DNA of 7,908 bases from JANNAT01 sp031384605. GTDB taxonomy: Bacteria > Pseudomonadota > Alphaproteobacteria > Rhodobacterales > Rhodobacteraceae. The notes below the pieces were generated by a model. The model was given only the letters and a program-made list of their open reading frames with translations. It ran no database searches and was not told the origin of the DNA. The translations under genes were made by a program, and so were the position numbers. The DNA lies in contig JANNAT010000113.1 in assembly GCA_031384605.1 (NCBI GenBank), forward strand, positions 1-7,908, read 5' to 3'. Below are positions 7,014 to 7,908 of the stretch, piece by piece. Each line of letters opens with the position of its first letter. Position 1 is the first letter of the stretch.

Positions 7014-7024
7014 GGGGTTACCTC
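7010..7024 (-). promoter_or_regulatory. ATGA stop/start overlap and Shine-Dalgarno coupling DUF805 gene to sucA
   Basis: The minus-strand ATGA at 7013-7010 contains both the sucA ATG and the TGA of the DUF805 gene. A GAGG at 7024-7021, within the last codons of the DUF805 gene, is the likely sucA ribosome binding site, seven bases before the ATG. A 4-base overlap of this kind usually lets ribosomes finishing the first gene restart on the second, so SucA synthesis is probably coupled to translation of the membrane protein. The overlap is seen; coupling is inferred. Confidence 0.7.
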
Positions 7025-7498
7025 AAGGGGATTGGGACCGTAGCGGTTGGGGCCGGGGGAGGAGGGAGCAGCTAATGAAATAAGGACGAAAGGTGATAGG
7101 AGCAGAAAGCCGCCGTATCCGATGACCGCCCCCGGCAATTCGGCAAGATCGGCACCGCCCGAAAGCCATTCCAGCAAGAACCCGAGGGCTACTCCGAAAG
7201 CTAACAGGAGGAACGGCGGCAATACCCACGGTCCTGCGCGACCGCGATCTTGATTTCGACGCCAAGCAGCCGCGATGAAGGGGCTAGTTAAAATGGCGAG
7301 ATAGACTAACAGACCGGTGCCCGCTGGATTACTGATCGATGCAATTCGGTCCTGCATATAGAAATCAATCAGCCAAAAACATGCGAATGCGCCAATAACA
7401 AATATGAATGCAAACCACCAAAACTCTGTCCGGCTGGCGCGGCCCGAGAATTGGAACGACTTTGCAACGCAAGCCTTTATGGCGGTTAGTGGCGTCAT
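7010..7498 (-). CDS. DUF805-family inner-membrane protein
   Basis: A 162-residue membrane protein with DUF805 hallmarks. It begins with FQFSGRASRTEFWWFAF (about 15-31), matching the family's 'F-x-GRA-x-R-x-EFW' opening. It has a central cytoplasmic loop AAWRRNQDRGRAGPW (76-90), equivalent to the usual 'RR-x-HD-x-GRSG-W' but with Asn-Gln in place of the common Leu-His. It ends with PGPNRYGPNP, the typical C-terminal tag. Hydrophobic helices are visible at about 28-45, 62-78, 93-110 and 122-143. The molecular function of DUF805 proteins is not established as far as I know. The gene lies between sucD and sucA, 94 bases after sucD and overlapping sucA by four bases, so it is translated just ahead of SucA. 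The part coding the N-terminal half is fairly AT-rich (26 of 60 G+C at 7321-7380), less like the flanking TCA genes. The Shine-Dalgarno is weak. Confidence 0.88.
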   Translation of the reverse strand: MTPLTAIKACVAKSFQFSGRASRTEFWWFAFIFVIGAFACFWLIDFYMQDRIASISNPAGTGLLVYLAILTSPFIAAAWRRNQDRGRAGPWVLPPFLLLAFGVALGFLLEWLSGGADLAELPGAVIGYGGFLLLSPFVLISLAAPSSPGPNRYGPNPLEVTP

Positions 7499-7517
7499 TT
7501 TGCTTTCTGCGGTGGAG

Positions 7518-7538
7518 GCCCCGGATCAGGTCCGGGGC
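7518..7538. repeat. REP-like palindrome, first of an inverted pair
   Basis: GCCCCGGA (7518-7525) and TCCGGGGC (7531-7538) form a perfect 8-bp stem around TCAGG. The core CCGGATCAGGTCCGG resembles the alphaproteobacterial palindromic repeat I recall as CCGGATCAAGTCCGG. It lies between sucD and the DUF805 gene, on the transcript just before the latter's start. Confidence 0.65.
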
Positions 7539-7564
7539 TGCGGTGGTGTGTATTTCGAGCGCAG

Positions 7565-7583
7565 TCCCGGACTTGATGCGGGA
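7565..7583. repeat. REP-like palindrome, second of an inverted pair (imperfect)
   Basis: TCCCGGA (7565-7571) and TGCGGGA (7577-7583) pair except for one mismatch. Read on the minus strand, this copy gives CCCGCATCAAGTCCGGGA, which matches the 7518-7538 copy in all but a few positions, so the two are inverted relative to each other. It begins ten bases after the sucD stop codon and could stabilise the sucCD message or dampen readthrough. No U-run follows. Confidence 0.65.
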
Positions 7584-7592
7584 TCTCGTGGT

Positions 7593-7908
7593 TTACTTCG
7601 CAATCGCCGCCATCACGGCCTCGCCCAATGTCGCAGGACTATCCGCCACTACGATGCCGGCGCGCTTCATCGCCTCGATCTTACTCTCCGCATCACCCTT
7701 GCCGCCCGACACAATCGCGCCGGCGTGGCCCATGCGACGGCCTGCGGGGGCGGTGCGGCCGGCGATAAAGCCTGCGGTGGGTTTCCAGCGGCCTTTTTTG
7801 CGCTCATCCGCCAAGAATTGCGCCGCGTCTTCTTCGGCGGCACCACCGATTTCACCAATCATGATGATCGAATGGGTTTCAGGATCGGCCAGAAACATCT
7901 CCAAGATA
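7593..7908 (-). CDS. sucD: Succinyl-CoA ligase (ADP/GDP-forming) alpha subunit, C-terminal part
   Basis: This is the last ~105 residues of SucD; the frame stays open to the window edge (ILEMFLADPETHS at the edge), and the TTG at 7904 is internal, not a start. SucD binds CoA and carries the phosphohistidine used by SucCD to interconvert succinyl-CoA and succinate with formation of ATP or GTP. The catalytic His is in RRMGHAGAIVSGGKG, encoded at 7725-7727. MIGEIGGAAEEDAA and FIAGRTAPAG are also family hallmarks. The C-terminus (LGEAVMAAIAK) is the usual length past the histidine, so this end is intact. The full protein should be about 290-300 residues, with sucC expected next upstream beyond the window. 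Downstream come the inverted palindromes, then the DUF805 gene and sucA. Confidence 0.95.
   Translation of the reverse strand, partial: ILEMFLADPETHSIIMIGEIGGAAEEDAAQFLADERKKGRWKPTAGFIAGRTAPAGRRMGHAGAIVSGGKGDAESKIEAMKRAGIVVADSPATLGEAVMAAIAK

Noticed and set aside
7902..7904. TTG as a start codon for a short 103-residue protein
   Set aside because: The frame continues upstream to the window edge and the sequence there matches the interior of SucD, so this is a truncated view of a longer gene.
1..7908. A novel defence, mobile or biosynthetic system
   Set aside because: No transposase, integrase, nuclease, toxin-antitoxin pair, CRISPR repeat or biosynthetic enzyme set is visible. The large genes are standard, intact TCA-cycle enzymes.

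Overview
The window is a stretch of a TCA-cycle operon from a GC-rich alphaproteobacterium, most probably a member of the Rhodobacteraceae (roseobacter/Rhodobacter/Paracoccus type). I infer this from the gene order sucD - DUF805 - sucA - sucB - small genes - lpdA, the ~985-residue SucA typical of alphaproteobacteria, and intergenic palindromes that resemble repeats I recall from that group. No database search was possible, so the taxonomic call is inference.

All complete genes lie on the minus strand, so transcription runs from right to left. From 7908 downwards: the C-terminal third of sucD (succinyl-CoA ligase alpha subunit, cut by the window edge); a gap holding two REP-like palindromes; a small DUF805 membrane protein whose stop overlaps the sucA start; sucA (2-oxoglutarate dehydrogenase E1); a 51-base gap; sucB (E2, dihydrolipoyl succinyltransferase); a hairpin gap; an AT-rich gene for an unrecognised 132-residue protein; another hairpin gap; a MAPEG-family membrane protein; a hairpin gap; and lpdA (E3, dihydrolipoyl dehydrogenase). 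At the left edge the C-terminal end of an unidentified plus-strand gene converges on lpdA across 134 bases of hairpin-rich DNA.

SucA, SucB and LpdA are E1, E2 and E3 of the 2-oxoglutarate dehydrogenase complex. The complex converts 2-oxoglutarate, CoA and NAD+ to succinyl-CoA, CO2 and NADH. SucCD then uses succinyl-CoA to make succinate and a nucleoside triphosphate. These enzymes look intact: the lipoyl lysine, the E2 DHRxxDG motif, the E1 thiamine-diphosphate region, the E3 redox disulfide and His/Glu pair, and the SucD phosphohistidine are all present.

I do not see a new biological system here. The points worth a second look are accessory: three small non-TCA genes within the operon (one AT-rich and unidentified, one coupled to sucA), and the fact that every gap longer than about 60 bases carries a perfect GC-rich hairpin while the sucA-sucB gap does not. 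No gene-free stretch exceeds 300 bases, and I saw no tRNA, rRNA, CRISPR array or insertion sequence.
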